Of a DNA stretch of 64,000 bases, positions 31,501 through 39,765 are shown one piece after another (the stretch's first letter is position 1; every line of letters starts with the position of its first letter). Location: NCBI GenBank assembly GCA_902702965.1, contig CACRXP010000159.1:883880-947879 (forward strand), read 5' to 3'. The notes beneath the pieces are model-generated. The model saw only the letters and a program-made list of their open reading frames with translations. It searched no databases and had not been told where the DNA came from. This DNA is from Spirometra erinaceieuropaei (lineage: Eukaryota > Platyhelminthes > Cestoda > Diphyllobothriidea > Diphyllobothriidae). The position numbers and the translations under genes were made by a program.

Positions 31501-32839
31501 TTTATGCCGGGAAACTAAACATCATATCCGGGCCTAATCGAACTCAATCCCCCCCCCCCTTTCTCATACCAACGTCAAGTCCGAATCAGTCCGACTGCTT
31601 ATGCCTACCGAACTTGCCTCCATATTTGCCTACATATAGAACTGGAGGCAGGGAATTCTAAATTAGCCACTTTTGACTTTATGGAGATGCCATTTTTCTT
31701 ACCTCGTTGACTCCTCTCCCTGAAATTTCTTTTCCAGGAAGACTATTTGTGCACTCATCGTCGTTTATGTGTTAAAGGGAGGACCGGTTACGATTTAGCT
31801 TGCTCTCTGGTGGGTCAGTCAGCCACTGTTCGTCCGCAGAACGAGCAATCTCTCATATTCTGCACGCCTCTGTTTGATGTCTCCGCGCCAGATGATTCTC
31901 CTAGCTGGGTGTTTTCCAGATTCGGGTAAACGTACTGTTAAGGCAGTGGGGAGTAACACTTCATTCACCTGGCTGTGGGACGGAGCGTACTTGTTTCGTT
32001 TTGCTTTGGGGCTCTTGGTCATTTTACTCGCAGACTATTACGTTGCGATAAGCGATACTCTTGTGTTTGTCGGCATTCCTTCCACCTTGCTGATTATTGG
32101 TTACTGTTAGACTGCCTGGGAGAAATGTAACCTGGAGCTTCAACGCATGTAAGTTAGCAGTGGTCGTCACCATCTCCCATCAGCCTCCCCACTAATTTGT
32201 TATTTTAGAGTTTGTTACTAACTAATATGCAGTAGTAATGTTTGTTCACTTTTAAAAAGGAGCACGTCGGATAAATGCCGTTGCCGGTAAGGGTCACCCT
32301 AGGCTGTCTCCTAAGCATGTGCAACCCAGCCTGGACTCAGGCCTGACCCTTTTTTTTTACTAATGTAGACATCACAATTTTCACCCCTTATGTGAGTCCC
32401 GGTGTCCCCTTCGATAATAATAATTTGCTGATTTTTTGCTTATTTGCACCCCTAGGTGAGCTTTTGTCTACAGGAGCTGTATGGCGTTCAATGTCGCTTG
32501 ATCCCCGTCGCCCGCGGCGCCGAATTTACGGCTACAGCGGCCTCCCAGCTGGCAGAACACTTCGCCTCTGGCGGCGGACCCGTGATGGTTGGTGGGGGCC
32601 AACTGGCTCACACCATCGTGGGTGTACACCTGCCTGCAGTGGATTACTCCTCCACCGTCTCTGCACCCAAGCCAAAAACACGCTACCTCATCCTAGATCC
32701 GCACTACACCGGCCCTGCGGGTAACCTGCGCACCGTTCTGGACAAGGGGTGGGTGGGCTGGAAAGATGAGACCTTCTGGAAGCCTGATGTCCACTATAAT
32801 CTCTGTCTCCTGCCCGGCGTCGATGGCAGTACAATTTAA
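18945..32839 (+). CDS. UFSP2: UFM1-specific protease 2 (UFSP2), gene span with 4 coding exons
   Basis: Join 18945-19557, 22421-22608, 25551-25745, 32456-32839: 1380 nt, 459 aa plus stop. UFSP2 is a papain-fold cysteine protease that removes UFM1 from its targets (notably at ER-bound ribosomes) and can also trim pro-UFM1. Residues 1 to about 200 form the variable N-terminal domain; the peptidase C78 domain follows. Seen in sequence: YTYKHYLQ with the oxyanion Tyr265, [10 protein letters not shown] with nucleophile Cys277, [40 protein letters not shown] with Asp413 and His415, and [11 protein letters not shown] near the end. Every intron is GT-AG, exon phases fit (1, 0, 0), and the length matches animal UFSP2 (about 460-470 aa). 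All catalytic residues are present, so it is probably functional. Assignment to UFSP2 rather than UFSP1 rests on the N-terminal domain. Confidence 0.93.
20785..21760. mobile_element. Tc1/mariner-type MITE with ~340-bp inverted arms (in UFSP2 intron 1)
   Basis: Ends TA-CAGTAGGTTGGCTAAC (left) and GTTAGCCCACCTACTG-TA (right), so the target duplication is TA (20783-20784 and 21761-21762). The arms pair along nearly their whole length: GAAATGTCAACCGAAATTC, GTTTTCG..CGAAAAG, TTCTATAATATTTCAGTTAC, GATTTTCGATGCCC, and TTACGTCT further in (about 20785-21136 against 21427-21760). There is a central unique part of about 290 bp and no transposase. Relatives lie at 28142, 50298, 59125 and inside 34-36.6 kb. 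TA duplication and CAGT ends are typical of Tc1/mariner. Confidence 0.8.
22421..22608 (+). CDS. UFSP2: UFSP2 exon 2
   Basis: 188 nt completing the split Gly205 codon and giving residues 206-267. The acceptor has a classic pyrimidine tract ending CTCACACAG; the donor is CTCCAG|GTTGGC. It carries [20 protein letters not shown] and [13 protein letters not shown], matching the segment just before the catalytic Cys in animal UFSP2, including the oxyanion-forming Tyr265. A longer open frame upstream (from 22252) is intronic read-through. Confidence 0.88.
23445..24045 (+). pseudogene. RTE-like non-LTR RT C-terminal remnant (in UFSP2 intron 2)
   Basis: Fragments in shifting frames show [61 protein letters not shown], then [17 protein letters not shown] and [14 protein letters not shown]. 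These are the C-terminal blocks of a widespread non-LTR endonuclease-reverse transcriptase family. A TGA at 23869-23871 replaces the Trp expected after FKT. No catalytic part remains. Confidence 0.72.
24648..24755. repeat. 108-bp near-perfect palindrome (in UFSP2 intron 2)
   Basis: GAGACACTATCGCTAGAACA ... GGATTC, loop TCTTTC (24698-24703), then GAATCC ... TGTTCCAACGATCGTGTCTC. Arms of about 50 nt pair with only a few mismatches, and the pairing continues weakly outward (GAAT). RNA from either strand would fold into one long hairpin. Could be a tiny foldback element or a hairpin RNA locus. Confidence 0.75.
25551..25745 (+). CDS. UFSP2: UFSP2 exon 3 with catalytic cysteine
   Basis: Codes residues 268-332 in phase 0. 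[16 protein letters not shown] holds the nucleophile Cys277 (TGT at 25578-25580), and [18 protein letters not shown] is the signature block that follows it in UFSP proteases. Acceptor CGCGACTAG|GAC has a modest pyrimidine tract; donor CTTGAG|GTAGGT is a good consensus. The boundaries join exactly to YLQ upstream and VSFCLQ downstream. Confidence 0.93.
26385..26475 (-). repeat. Fragment of the large 44-46 kb / 57 kb repeat
   Basis: CAATCCCATCACCAGATGGTTGGCAGGC and the following GTGCGTGGGAGAGAGAGAGA resemble 56525-56595 (CAATCCCATCGCCTATTGGT ... GGCGCATAGGAGAGGAAAGAGAGA). A second short match, GTGTGTGGCACGCGTAG, occurs at about 26668-26684. Old and incomplete. Confidence 0.45.
26950..27390 (+). 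repeat. ~430-bp interspersed repeat, copy B (in UFSP2 intron 3)
   Basis: Parallels copy A from GAGGGGTTTTTTGTGTACAG through GCGTTCAAGTGGCGCATGGG to ACACCAGACCGGTTATGATG. No coding frame is shared between the copies. Sense orientation relative to UFSP2. Confidence 0.8.
27701..27945 (-). mobile_element. tRNA-Arg-like SINE (family A), copy 1
   Basis: On the minus strand: GTGGCTCAGTGGTTAG (A-box-like), GGACTTCTAACC (anticodon-loop-like, TCT) and GGATCGAGCC (B-box-like) at 27799-27860, followed by a GGTGTTCCACACTTCG ... GGCCATTCCACTCTGCCTTG body. The same unit occurs five more times in the window. Antisense to UFSP2 within intron 3. Confidence 0.8.
28142..29338. mobile_element. MITE copy split by a Penelope-like fragment
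   Basis: The left arm starts TA-CAGTCACTGATTG and runs to about 28415 (ATCGGAATTCTGAAGTG, AAAAAATGGCTACTTAAGTA, TTCTATTGATTTTTGGGAAA). Right-arm sequence resumes at about 29163 (CAAAAGTCAACATCC, GCAACTCCAGTTAAGTAATT, AATCGAAAACTCATTTTAGAAT) and ends near TTGTA at 29340. The interval between them is the GIY-YIG fragment at 28554-29190, so the Penelope-like piece arrived after the MITE. Confidence 0.65.
28554..29190 (-). pseudogene. Penelope-like element, GIY-YIG endonuclease fragment
   Basis: Minus-strand frame [17 protein letters not shown] ... AVVYQIRC ... [18 protein letters not shown], continuing through [17 protein letters not shown] and [17 protein letters not shown]. This is the C-terminal GIY-YIG endonuclease of a Penelope-like retroelement, of a family distinct from the copy at 29.7-31.1 kb. 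A TAA closes the frame upstream (about 29183), so the reverse transcriptase part is missing. A basic tail ([11 protein letters not shown]) ends the protein. Inserted in a MITE and antisense to UFSP2. Confidence 0.85.
29701..31137 (-). CDS. Penelope-like element: reverse transcriptase + GIY-YIG endonuclease
   Basis: A 478-codon uninterrupted frame. Order: N-terminal segment ([10 protein letters not shown]), palm motif A ([11 protein letters not shown]), motif B ([11 protein letters not shown]), motif C RYVDDTF (YVDD at 30742-30753), then [12 protein letters not shown]. After a linker with KANGYPRNF comes the GIY-YIG nuclease ([31 protein letters not shown]) and a Cys-rich end (CKCGGC). Catalytic RT Asp residues are present. 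The frame starts after a TAA directly upstream of its ATG and lacks the earlier RT motifs, so the copy is probably 5'-truncated. It lies in UFSP2 intron 3 on the opposite strand. An open frame this long implies recent insertion or selection; recent insertion is likelier. Confidence 0.9.
   Translation of the reverse strand: MTDNTESDATVSSPAQFLEKLKGVSLHPNEVMASFDVTSLSTSTPKDLAIELLLQSKYDETENRLGHAQLLQLLKFCLRTYFTFDGTIYEQVKGTPMGSLISGFIAEVVLQRLESLVFQHHKPKFWARYVDDTFVVIDQDQLLTFKEHLNAVFPDIRFTMEEEENNQPAFLDVLVCRKDCGGLKTKAFRKATNTMQVLNFNSNHPISHRRSCVRTLYRRVETHCTEPEDKTAELQYLRRVLKANGYPRNFANRSIHKRDERPNRTDTKFWRTLPYVKNVSEAVDSPLEPFGVGAAHRPEATIRRQLMKPKDPLPRLETSGVVYRTWCSCGQSNYVGETGRQLQTRMAEHAAAVRRNDASSQVAAHSTRSGHTFKFDKAGILARGENRVSRELLESWFTGPQSINKCNDLPFLYSVLRLRLGGVIGHAGSAQGNTFPNTRVGASDGRAIITLTSSACDEIAAINDANVGHHTTCKCGGC
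31138..32455. other. End of UFSP2 intron 3, no further gene
   Basis: Poly(C) tracts at about 31318-31327 and 31549-31559. Several short frames, none recognisable. The intron closes with GCACCCCTAG|GTGAGC at 32455/32456. Confidence 0.4.
32456..32839 (+). CDS. UFSP2: UFSP2 exon 4 (terminal), catalytic Asp/His
   Basis: Codes residues 333-459 and the [14 protein letters not shown] continues the exon 3 block; [16 protein letters not shown] and ILDPHYTG (Asp413 at 32696-32698, His415 at 32702-32704) complete the catalytic set; [12 protein letters not shown] and YNLCLLPG are the usual C-terminal blocks. An alternative acceptor 18 nt downstream (TCTACAG at 32473) would drop VSFCLQ, which aligns well to the family, so the upstream site is preferred. 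No clear AATAAA was found within the next 200 bases. Confidence 0.93.
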   Translation: MSFCLQELYGVQCRLIPVARGAEFTATAASQLAEHFASGGGPVMVGGGQLAHTIVGVHLPAVDYSSTVSAPKPKTRYLILDPHYTGPAGNLRTVLDKGWVGWKDETFWKPDVHYNLCLLPGVDGSTI

Positions 32840-33879
32840 CCCTACCTCCACCCACCCCTCCCCCCCCCCCCCACCTCTGTGTGCTTCTATTTCCAGATCC
32901 TATTCGCTTTTGGTGACAGGAGTCCTGCCAACTATTTCACAGCTCCTGGTTCAATCATGTTCTTGATGTTTGTTTTTGTCATACCTGCTTGCTTGACCCT
33001 TGTTTTTGAGTCTGCTACACCCTGACCTAAATGTTATTTTTGTCTTCAATAATGAGTACCGTTACCTGAACTGTTTGACTTTGCCAGATCGAAGATAACC
33101 TAGTCAATTCATTATTGGATTCCGGTTTGACTGTATTCAACATGGGCGTTTCGGGGAGGACGGAGGTCTCAGATTTCGCTTGTCAATCATCTATTAACGT
33201 GATAGTAGGGGCACGCGATGTGTCCAAATTGAGATTTTGAGGCTCTTAAAAGGCTGTTTCGCTCACACTGCATCTGACACTCAGCTCTCCACGCGACGGT
33301 CACACTCCGGTAACTGACTTGATCATTCGACTAGATTGCCTGGGGATAGGCAGTGGGGTTTTCCCTACGCAGTGATTTCCGCCTCATTCGGTAGACTTGA
33401 ACCAGCCGTTTGGTATCTAGTCCGTCGTTGCTTCCTGCCCTCAACTACCAAAGCTCTGAGGGGAGTATGGCATGTATGTCCCTAGACGGCAGACGCTGCT
33501 TCTAGGCAGGGTCGTGTACTTCAGTTTGGAATCGGTTACATACGAGGATCGGCTGTGTCGACTCTGTTGTTTTTGCCTGCAGGACGCGGAGGACTTATCC
33601 GTGCCACCGTCTGTTATACTACGTCAAGAGCGGGTAAGTCGTGTTTGAATACGCTCACTGAGCCTATCAGAGGAGGTACTGCGCGGTCGGCTATCACATT
33701 TTTAAAAGAATTCGCAAACGTTTATATTCTGGCATCAATTAACGCCCGTGAATGTTGTTCAGAAGATGAACTTGCGGCACATAGTCGAATGGGTGAACAT
33801 AATCCTATAGTTTCCGTACGCGAAGAACGTCTCGGAATCTGTTAGCCGCCTCATACCCCCCAGGGATGGGGTTCAGTCA
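32840..33879. other. Downstream of UFSP2, nothing recognised
   Basis: Contains the UFSP2 3' UTR for an undetermined distance and a poly(C) tract (about 32861-32872). A 96-codon frame at 33555-33845 has no recognisable domain. Confidence 0.3.
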
Positions 33880-35735
33880 GTATATTTGGAGTAAACGACA
33901 TAAGACCTGGAAACTCCATTTAGGCAGTATGCAAAGATTCTGCATGCGATTTTAGTGTATAGAACGCATAAATATAATCGTGGAACAAAAATGCGAAAAA
34001 GGTATGGCATTTGTGAAATAACGGCGAAAAACGCGCTCACTGCATTCGCACTGTGACATTTTCATATGGGCCAAGTTTAGTGCCCACGAACCGATCTGTT
34101 GACATCATGTTAGTAGTATGTTGATAGGCATTTAAGTAATGCGCTAGATCGGGCTTCGGCAGTTCGGGTTTCCCTTTAACAGGTGATTATCCAGATGTCT
34201 CCTGAACATACTCACGGTAGAGGAATTCACAACATGCGTCGGCAATGAATTCCATCGGCGAAGGACTGTAGGCGAGGAAAAGGAGAAATATTGATTGGTG
34301 TAGCACAGTTCCTCTTTAGGCCGACAATCGTTTCGTCAGAGATTAGATTTTGGTGCCATTTCAGAAATCGTTTCCCAGTCCGTGTTCTGTACAAAATATA
34401 TTTGAGTTTAGATGGGCATCGAGGATCAATGTGAAAGGTTTATACTGCTAAAGTAATTATCTTTTACTGAGTAGAGATTTTGTGGACCACTGGAAAGAAG
34501 CGCGTTCAAAAGCTGACATCCTGCCATGACTGAAACGTCTTTAGATTATGCTGCGCGATAGTCGATATTATAACCGCATTTGAGTAATTTCTTCCAACTG
34601 AGAGCATGCTCTAGAATTCCGTCCAGAATTTCATGGGGTACGCTGCCTACCCTATCTCCTCTGCCAACACACTTTCAAGGCCCATATTGATCTTGCGGCG
34701 CACCTTTCGATCCACAGAAGTGTCAGCATGATGCGCCCATTCCCATGCGATGAAGCGTCGCTAGCACCGGCAATGAATTCCATCGGCGGAGGACTGTAGG
34801 CGACGAAAAGGAGGAATATTGATTGGTGTAGCACAGTTCCTTTTTAGGCCGACAATCGTTTCGTCAGAGATTAGATTTTGGTGCCATTTCAAAAATCGTT
34901 TCCCAGTCCATGTTCTGTACAAAATATATTTGAGTTTAGATGGGCATCGAGGATCAATGTGGAAGGTCCGTACTGCTAAAGTAGTCATTTTTTACTGAGT
35001 ATAGCTTTTGTGGACGACTGGAAAGAAGCGCGTTCAAAAGCTGACATCCTGCCATGACTGAGACGTCTTTAGATTATGCTGCGCGATAGTCGATATTATA
35101 ATCCCTCCAAATGGAAGCATACTTTAGAATTCCGTCCAAAATTTCATGGGGTACGTTGCCTACCCTATCTCCTCTGCCAACACATTTTCCAGGCTCATAT
35201 TTCTCTTGCAGCGCACCTTTCGATTCACAGAAATGTCAGCATGACGAGCCCATACCCATGCGATGAAGCGTCGTTAGCACCGAATAACCCCTGTCCTCTT
35301 AGTAACATCGCCAATTCACGACGTCGGTGGCTCGGCTCCGCTCCAGTTCGTCTGTTTTCTGGCTGCCCGTGAGTGTGTTCAAGGGACATCTGGATAATCA
35401 CCTGTTAAAAAGCAACTCAAACGGCCGAAGCCCAATCGAGTGGATTACTGAAATGCCTATCAGCATAGTGCTAACATGATGTCAACAGATGGGTTTGTAA
35501 GCACTAAACCTGGCCCACGTGAACATTTCACAGTGCGAATGCAGTGAGTGCGTTTTTCGCCGTTAGTTCTCAAATGCCACATCTTTTGCACATTTGTGCG
35601 TCACCATTAGTTGTATGCGTTTTGCACGCTAAAGTAACATGTACAGTTTTTGCAATTTAACTACTTTCATGCAGACCTGTGTCGTTTAGTCGGAGTGTTC
35701 AGGGCTTCTATCGTTTACTCCATATATATTAACCG
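33880..35735. repeat. Long inverted repeat (~340-bp arms) around two tandem ~527-bp units
   Basis: The left arm (33880-34215) and right arm (35369-35735) are reverse complements over GGAGTAAACGA, GGCGAAAAACGC.CTCACTGC, TTCGCACTGTGA, TCTGTTGACATCATGTTAG and AACAGGTGATTATCCAGATG. Between them two direct copies of a ~527-bp unit start at 34242 and 34768 (GGCAATGAATTCCATCGGCG). The inner edge of the left arm codes, on the minus strand, RRWNSLPTHVV and MFRRHLDNHLL, the end of a non-LTR RT. The arms may therefore be two opposed retroelement 3' ends rather than a true foldback transposon. Confidence 0.7.
34158..34345 (-). pseudogene. Non-LTR RT extreme C-terminal fragment
   Basis: Minus-strand reading FSSPTVLRRWNSLPTHVV and STVSMFRRHLDNHLLKGN follows the usual ending of CR1/Jockey-like proteins (WNSLP block then F..RLD). 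The WNSLP part recurs in the tandem unit at 34768, where it is cut by the unit junction. Family distinct from the 5.2-kb element. Only about 60 codons. Confidence 0.6.
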
Positions 35736-35892
35736 AGGATGCAGCAGATCATGAAGCCGTAGGACCCACTTCCACGGCAAGAAACGCCTAGAGTTGCTTA
35801 CCGGGTGTGATGCCCATATAATGTCAAATATAGTTTATAGAAAACATAAGCAAAATTTTTCATTTTGAACGGTTTTTTTCAGCCCGTGACGC

Positions 35893-36590
35893 TGTTTTTC
35901 GATGTCCTCGTAAATTTAAATATATATATATATTGTAGAGAAAATGGACAAAACTATCCTTTCTTGTACTCATTTGATAACAAATGACGTTTTCTTTAAG
36001 TTTGAAACTTGATGAAAAAAACGTGAATTCCAAAACAATTTTGAACCTTACTTGCCGTTAATCTTTTTTTCAGGATTTCCACGCTACAAGCTGTTTGCTG
36101 TAATTGTAGCAAAAATCATACATTTTTATACGCTAGTAAGAGGACATCACATAGGACTCATGAAATTTCGTAATGGATTGCACTGTGTTATCTATTTTAT
36201 AAACGGCATCAATAAACGTACTGATACGATGCTGAATGATTCGACATTTCAGGGTCTTAAAAACTCATAATTATATACTTTTTAGAAACCGAAAGATACT
36301 TTTTCTCCAAGTATAAAATTTATAGAAGACGTCATTTGTTATCCAATAAGTATAAGAAAGTATAGTTTTGTACACGTTCTCTACAAAATATATTTGAATT
36401 TATATGGATATCGAGGATCAATGTGGAAGGTCCATACTGCTAAAGTAGTCATTTTTTACTGAGTATAGCTTTTGTGGACGACTGGAAAGAAGCATGTTCA
36501 AAAGCTGACATCCTGTTGTGACTGAAATGTCTTAAGATTATGCTGCACGATGGTCGGTGTTGCAACCGCATTTGAGTAATCCCTTCCAAA
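35893..36590. mobile_element. MITE-like element with inverted arms
   Basis: TGTAGAGAAAATGGACAAAA ... GATAACAAATGACG (about 35933-35993) is matched in reverse by CGTCATTTGTTATCC ... TTTTGTACACGTTCTCTACA (about 36331-36388). The interior (GGATTTCCACGCTACAAGCT) and right side (CATACTGCTAAAGTAGTCAT) resemble the 20.8-kb MITE. The outer left arm is missing. Confidence 0.55.
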
Positions 36591-36850
36591 TGGGAGCATA
36601 CTTTAGAATTCCGTCCAAAATTTCATGGGGTACGTTGCCTACCCTATCTCCTCTGCCAACACATTTTCCAGGCCCATATTTCTCTTGTAGCGCACCTTTC
36701 GATTCACAGAAATGTCAGCATGACGAGCCCATACCCATGCGATGAAGCGTCGTTAGCACCGAATAACCCCCTGTCCTCTTAGTAATATCGCCATTTCACG
36801 ACATCGGTGGCTCGGCTCCGCTCCAGTTCGTCTGTTTTCTGGCTGCCCGC
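36405..36850 (+). repeat. Third copy of the 34-35 kb repeat unit
   Basis: ATCGAGGATCAATGTGGAAG ... AATTCCGTCCAAAATTTCAT ... GCGATGAAGCGTCGTTAGCACC ... GGCTCGGCTCCGCTCCAGTT closely parallels 34930-35365 in the same orientation. The copy ends where the 35-kb copy enters its inverted arm (CTGGCTGCCCG). Confidence 0.75.
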
Positions 36851-37631
36851 ATTTTGCATTTAAGATTTAATTTCAATAATGTTTGTTACTTTATTTAATT
36901 AAGTAGTATTTATAGTTTGCATTTATAAACAATGGTCTCTGTTAAACTAAGCCTACTAGTGTTCATTTTAACAGCCAGGATGCCTTACCTAAAAATTTAA
37001 TGGCAGCTTCCGATCCAACCAAAGTGCGCGCCCTCGCATACGTGACCGCAAAGAAGACAGCAAAATACTTTGTCGCATGAAGGAGAGCAAGGATTGGGCT
37101 CTGTATTTCGAATCTTAAAATTGTCGTACACCGTACTAACAAGGGAGGATGCAACTATTACCATGGGCACGGCTGAATACGGCATCAAGGAGGACTGAGT
37201 CTTTATTGACAAAGAAGCCCAAATTTCGTGTCACAACTACCAACAAGAATCAAAACGAGATTTTTCGGGTGGAAATTCTAGATCGAGGTTGCGAGGTCTA
37301 TGACCGCACGGTGATCTCCGCATCACACGCGCATGCATAAGGGATGTATCCCTGGAAATCATTTTGCCTCTCCTTCAGTTGTCTACTTACAATCTTGTTA
37401 CTCTGATTTTCGGACATCTAGATTGTCTCACGGATGGTTCACCGTACAGTGCCATCAGTTCCCTCCAAAGAGCTGGAGGTTTCAATCGGAACCCGGTGAG
37501 TACGTCGTTTCCCCTGAATTTCGCTCAATTTGACTCGATCCCATTTGACTTGGTTGTGGAATGCGTGCTTCAATGTCTGCAAGCTGAGTCCATCTATATA
37601 GCAACGCGTCTTTAAACCTATTGCGTAGTCG
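36851..37631. other. No recognisable feature
   Basis: Short frames on both strands without similarity that can be recognised by eye. Confidence 0.3.
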
Positions 37632-37676
37632 NNNNNNNNNNNNNNNNNNNNNNNNNNNNNNNNNNNNNNNNNNNNN
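37632..37676. other. Assembly gap (45 N)
   Basis: Undetermined bases. Sequence either side may not be truly adjacent. Confidence 1.
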
Positions 37677-38329
37677 TTAGTAGTTGCTTGAACTCAAAGT
37701 CGGACTGCCACTTTGAAAAGACCGCCGCTATAAGGAGGAATGAGGACCTCAAGCAGAAGCTGAACATATTTTTCTACTTAATACTGTCTTTGTTCAAAGG
37801 GACTCGAATTGGCGGTACACCGCTTCTCGGTCTGAACGTGAGTAGACGAAATACTGGGCACCTTGAAGCGAGTGTCTATGGACAGCAAAGCTGGGGTGCT
37901 GTTGGGGTACCCACGCGTGACGACTAGTGAGATAACCTACGTCTGGCAAATTAGGTAGCCACGGACCAACAACGTTAGTATTAGCAGGATGCGGAGGACT
38001 GCGATTCGACAATGGCACGGTAATACGTCGGGCGCAGACCTTCAATAGATAATTTTGTGGATTGAGTCTCCGTTCAGGGTTGTAGCGGCTAAGCGGTGAT
38101 GGTGTACGCTCCGTACGCCACAACTTCAGGCCATGTCTCAAGTTGCTAGAAGCAGGACGCCATTTCATCAGGACACTTTATTCTGTACAGAATAGTGAAG
38201 GGGAAAGTTGGCAACCGGACGAGGATGCATCCGGCGCCGCGGAGGCGGCGTCCGCGAGACCGACGAGCACTGTGTCGCCGAAGGTCGCCGCTGCAAAAGT
38301 GTCGTTGCAGATTGTTTACACTAGTGTTC

Positions 38330-38545
38330 TGGGCTGTGCCCGCCAATGTACCAATCAGCAAGAGGAAGTGCGTTGATTGGCTCCGAGCCCACGCGAGGGT
38401 GGTGATAAGCCCCGCATGGTGCAGGCAGAGAATCGACCAGGTGCGTGGTGCAGACAGTGAATTGCAACGAGACAAATCGAAGTCGGGCAGACGTGCGTGT
38501 AATAACAGGCTGTCGCTAGGGCGTAGGTGCAGGCGCTAGCGAGAG
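38330..38545 (+). repeat. CCAAT-containing GC-rich repeat, copy 1
   Basis: ACCAATCAGCAAGAGGAAGT and GCGTTGATTGGCTCCGAGC, then GGTGATAAGCCCCGC. The same layout occurs in reverse at 39560-39765. Paired CCAAT/ATTGG boxes suggest a promoter or LTR-derived segment. Confidence 0.5.
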
Positions 38546-39559
38546 GCGCGACGTTGCCATTATGGCTGTCCACTATGGGGTCTAGAACTGAGAATCAGGG
38601 GCCACAACTAGCATGAGATCCCCGAACATCCGTGATATGCAAGCTCATAACTCTCGAGTCTCTGCGCATGCTATGGTCCCCACAGTAAGGACTACGTGCA
38701 GCGTATCGCATGCTGGAACGGAGGAACTGTTTTCCTACCGGTAATGCAGATAATGACGACATGGGCTCTGTCTGCCTGTCCAAGGCACCTTCGTTTGATC
38801 CTGTCTCACGCAGCAGTAAGTTGTTGGCGCTGAAAACGTTGCCGACAACTCTGGTTGATACGATACTTCCATTGTTGCAATTATTCAGGCCAACGTCTTA
38901 CTTATGCTCTAAGGGCCGGCGTCGCCGAAAGCTACGCCGCTGCGTCCTTGAGATGCAACTGTAGCGCTCTACGTCCTGGAGGTAGATGTGTCTAATAAGC
39001 AAATAGACAGAAACAGAGACATCTTACGATTAAATACAGGATGCTTCCATTCGTGCTCCCATGTCTAGCGCCCCCTTTCTGAGGAGACCTGAGATACGAG
39101 GATGGAGAAACGTCATGCATCTGTTTAGCGAGTCCTTGACCCCTACATCGTGGGGAACCGTTCTGCGACGTGTGAGACATTTATCGTTCTCAATGCCCTG
39201 AGCCGCCTGATCCTTATGCCGCTGGTAGCCTCAAGGTCAGCTAGTCACCTGGTACTCCATGTATGGCCTCACTCAAAGTCAAATCTATTATGCGCCAGTC
39301 CGAAAACGCTGGGCCGACCCAGTCCCGCTCGAGGCATGATGTCGACGCCGGCACTGCGAATTGCCCAAACTATATGTTATTCAAAGGTCTTGACCTACAA
39401 CAAAGTACGACGTCGACCGTCCCTAGGATCCCGCCAATTTCACGCGCCTTTTTCTGTCTGACTTCAACCCCTCCGCCGCGCTAACACAGAAGAACATCGA
39501 ATCAGCATCTTCTCCGGTAGAAGACGCCTGGACGCATACGATTCGCACTTAAGAATATC
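38546..39559. other. No recognisable gene
   Basis: GC-richer than the surroundings, with several 60-100 codon frames on both strands, none recognisable. Confidence 0.25.
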
Positions 39560-39765
39560 TCCCAGTGAGTGTTAGACTGTGGCAGTCCGTGCCTCCTTGC
39601 TCGCCGCCACTTTGTCCCGCTGCCCTCCTGCCCGCCTCACAATCCCTGTCGATTTGCTGCTGGGGCCTCGCGAGGCTTGTCACTAGCCTCGCGAGCGCTC
39701 GAGGCCAATCAACGCTGCCCCTTCTTTGATTGGCTGGCAAGTCTTAGACCACGATTGGGTGATAT
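39560..39765 (-). repeat. CCAAT-containing GC-rich repeat, copy 2
   Basis: Reverse complement carries GCCAATCAAAGAAGGGGCAG, CGTTGATTGGCCTCGAGC and GTGACAAGCC, parallel to copy 1. A local palindrome GCCTCGCGAGGC is part of this copy. Confidence 0.5.
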
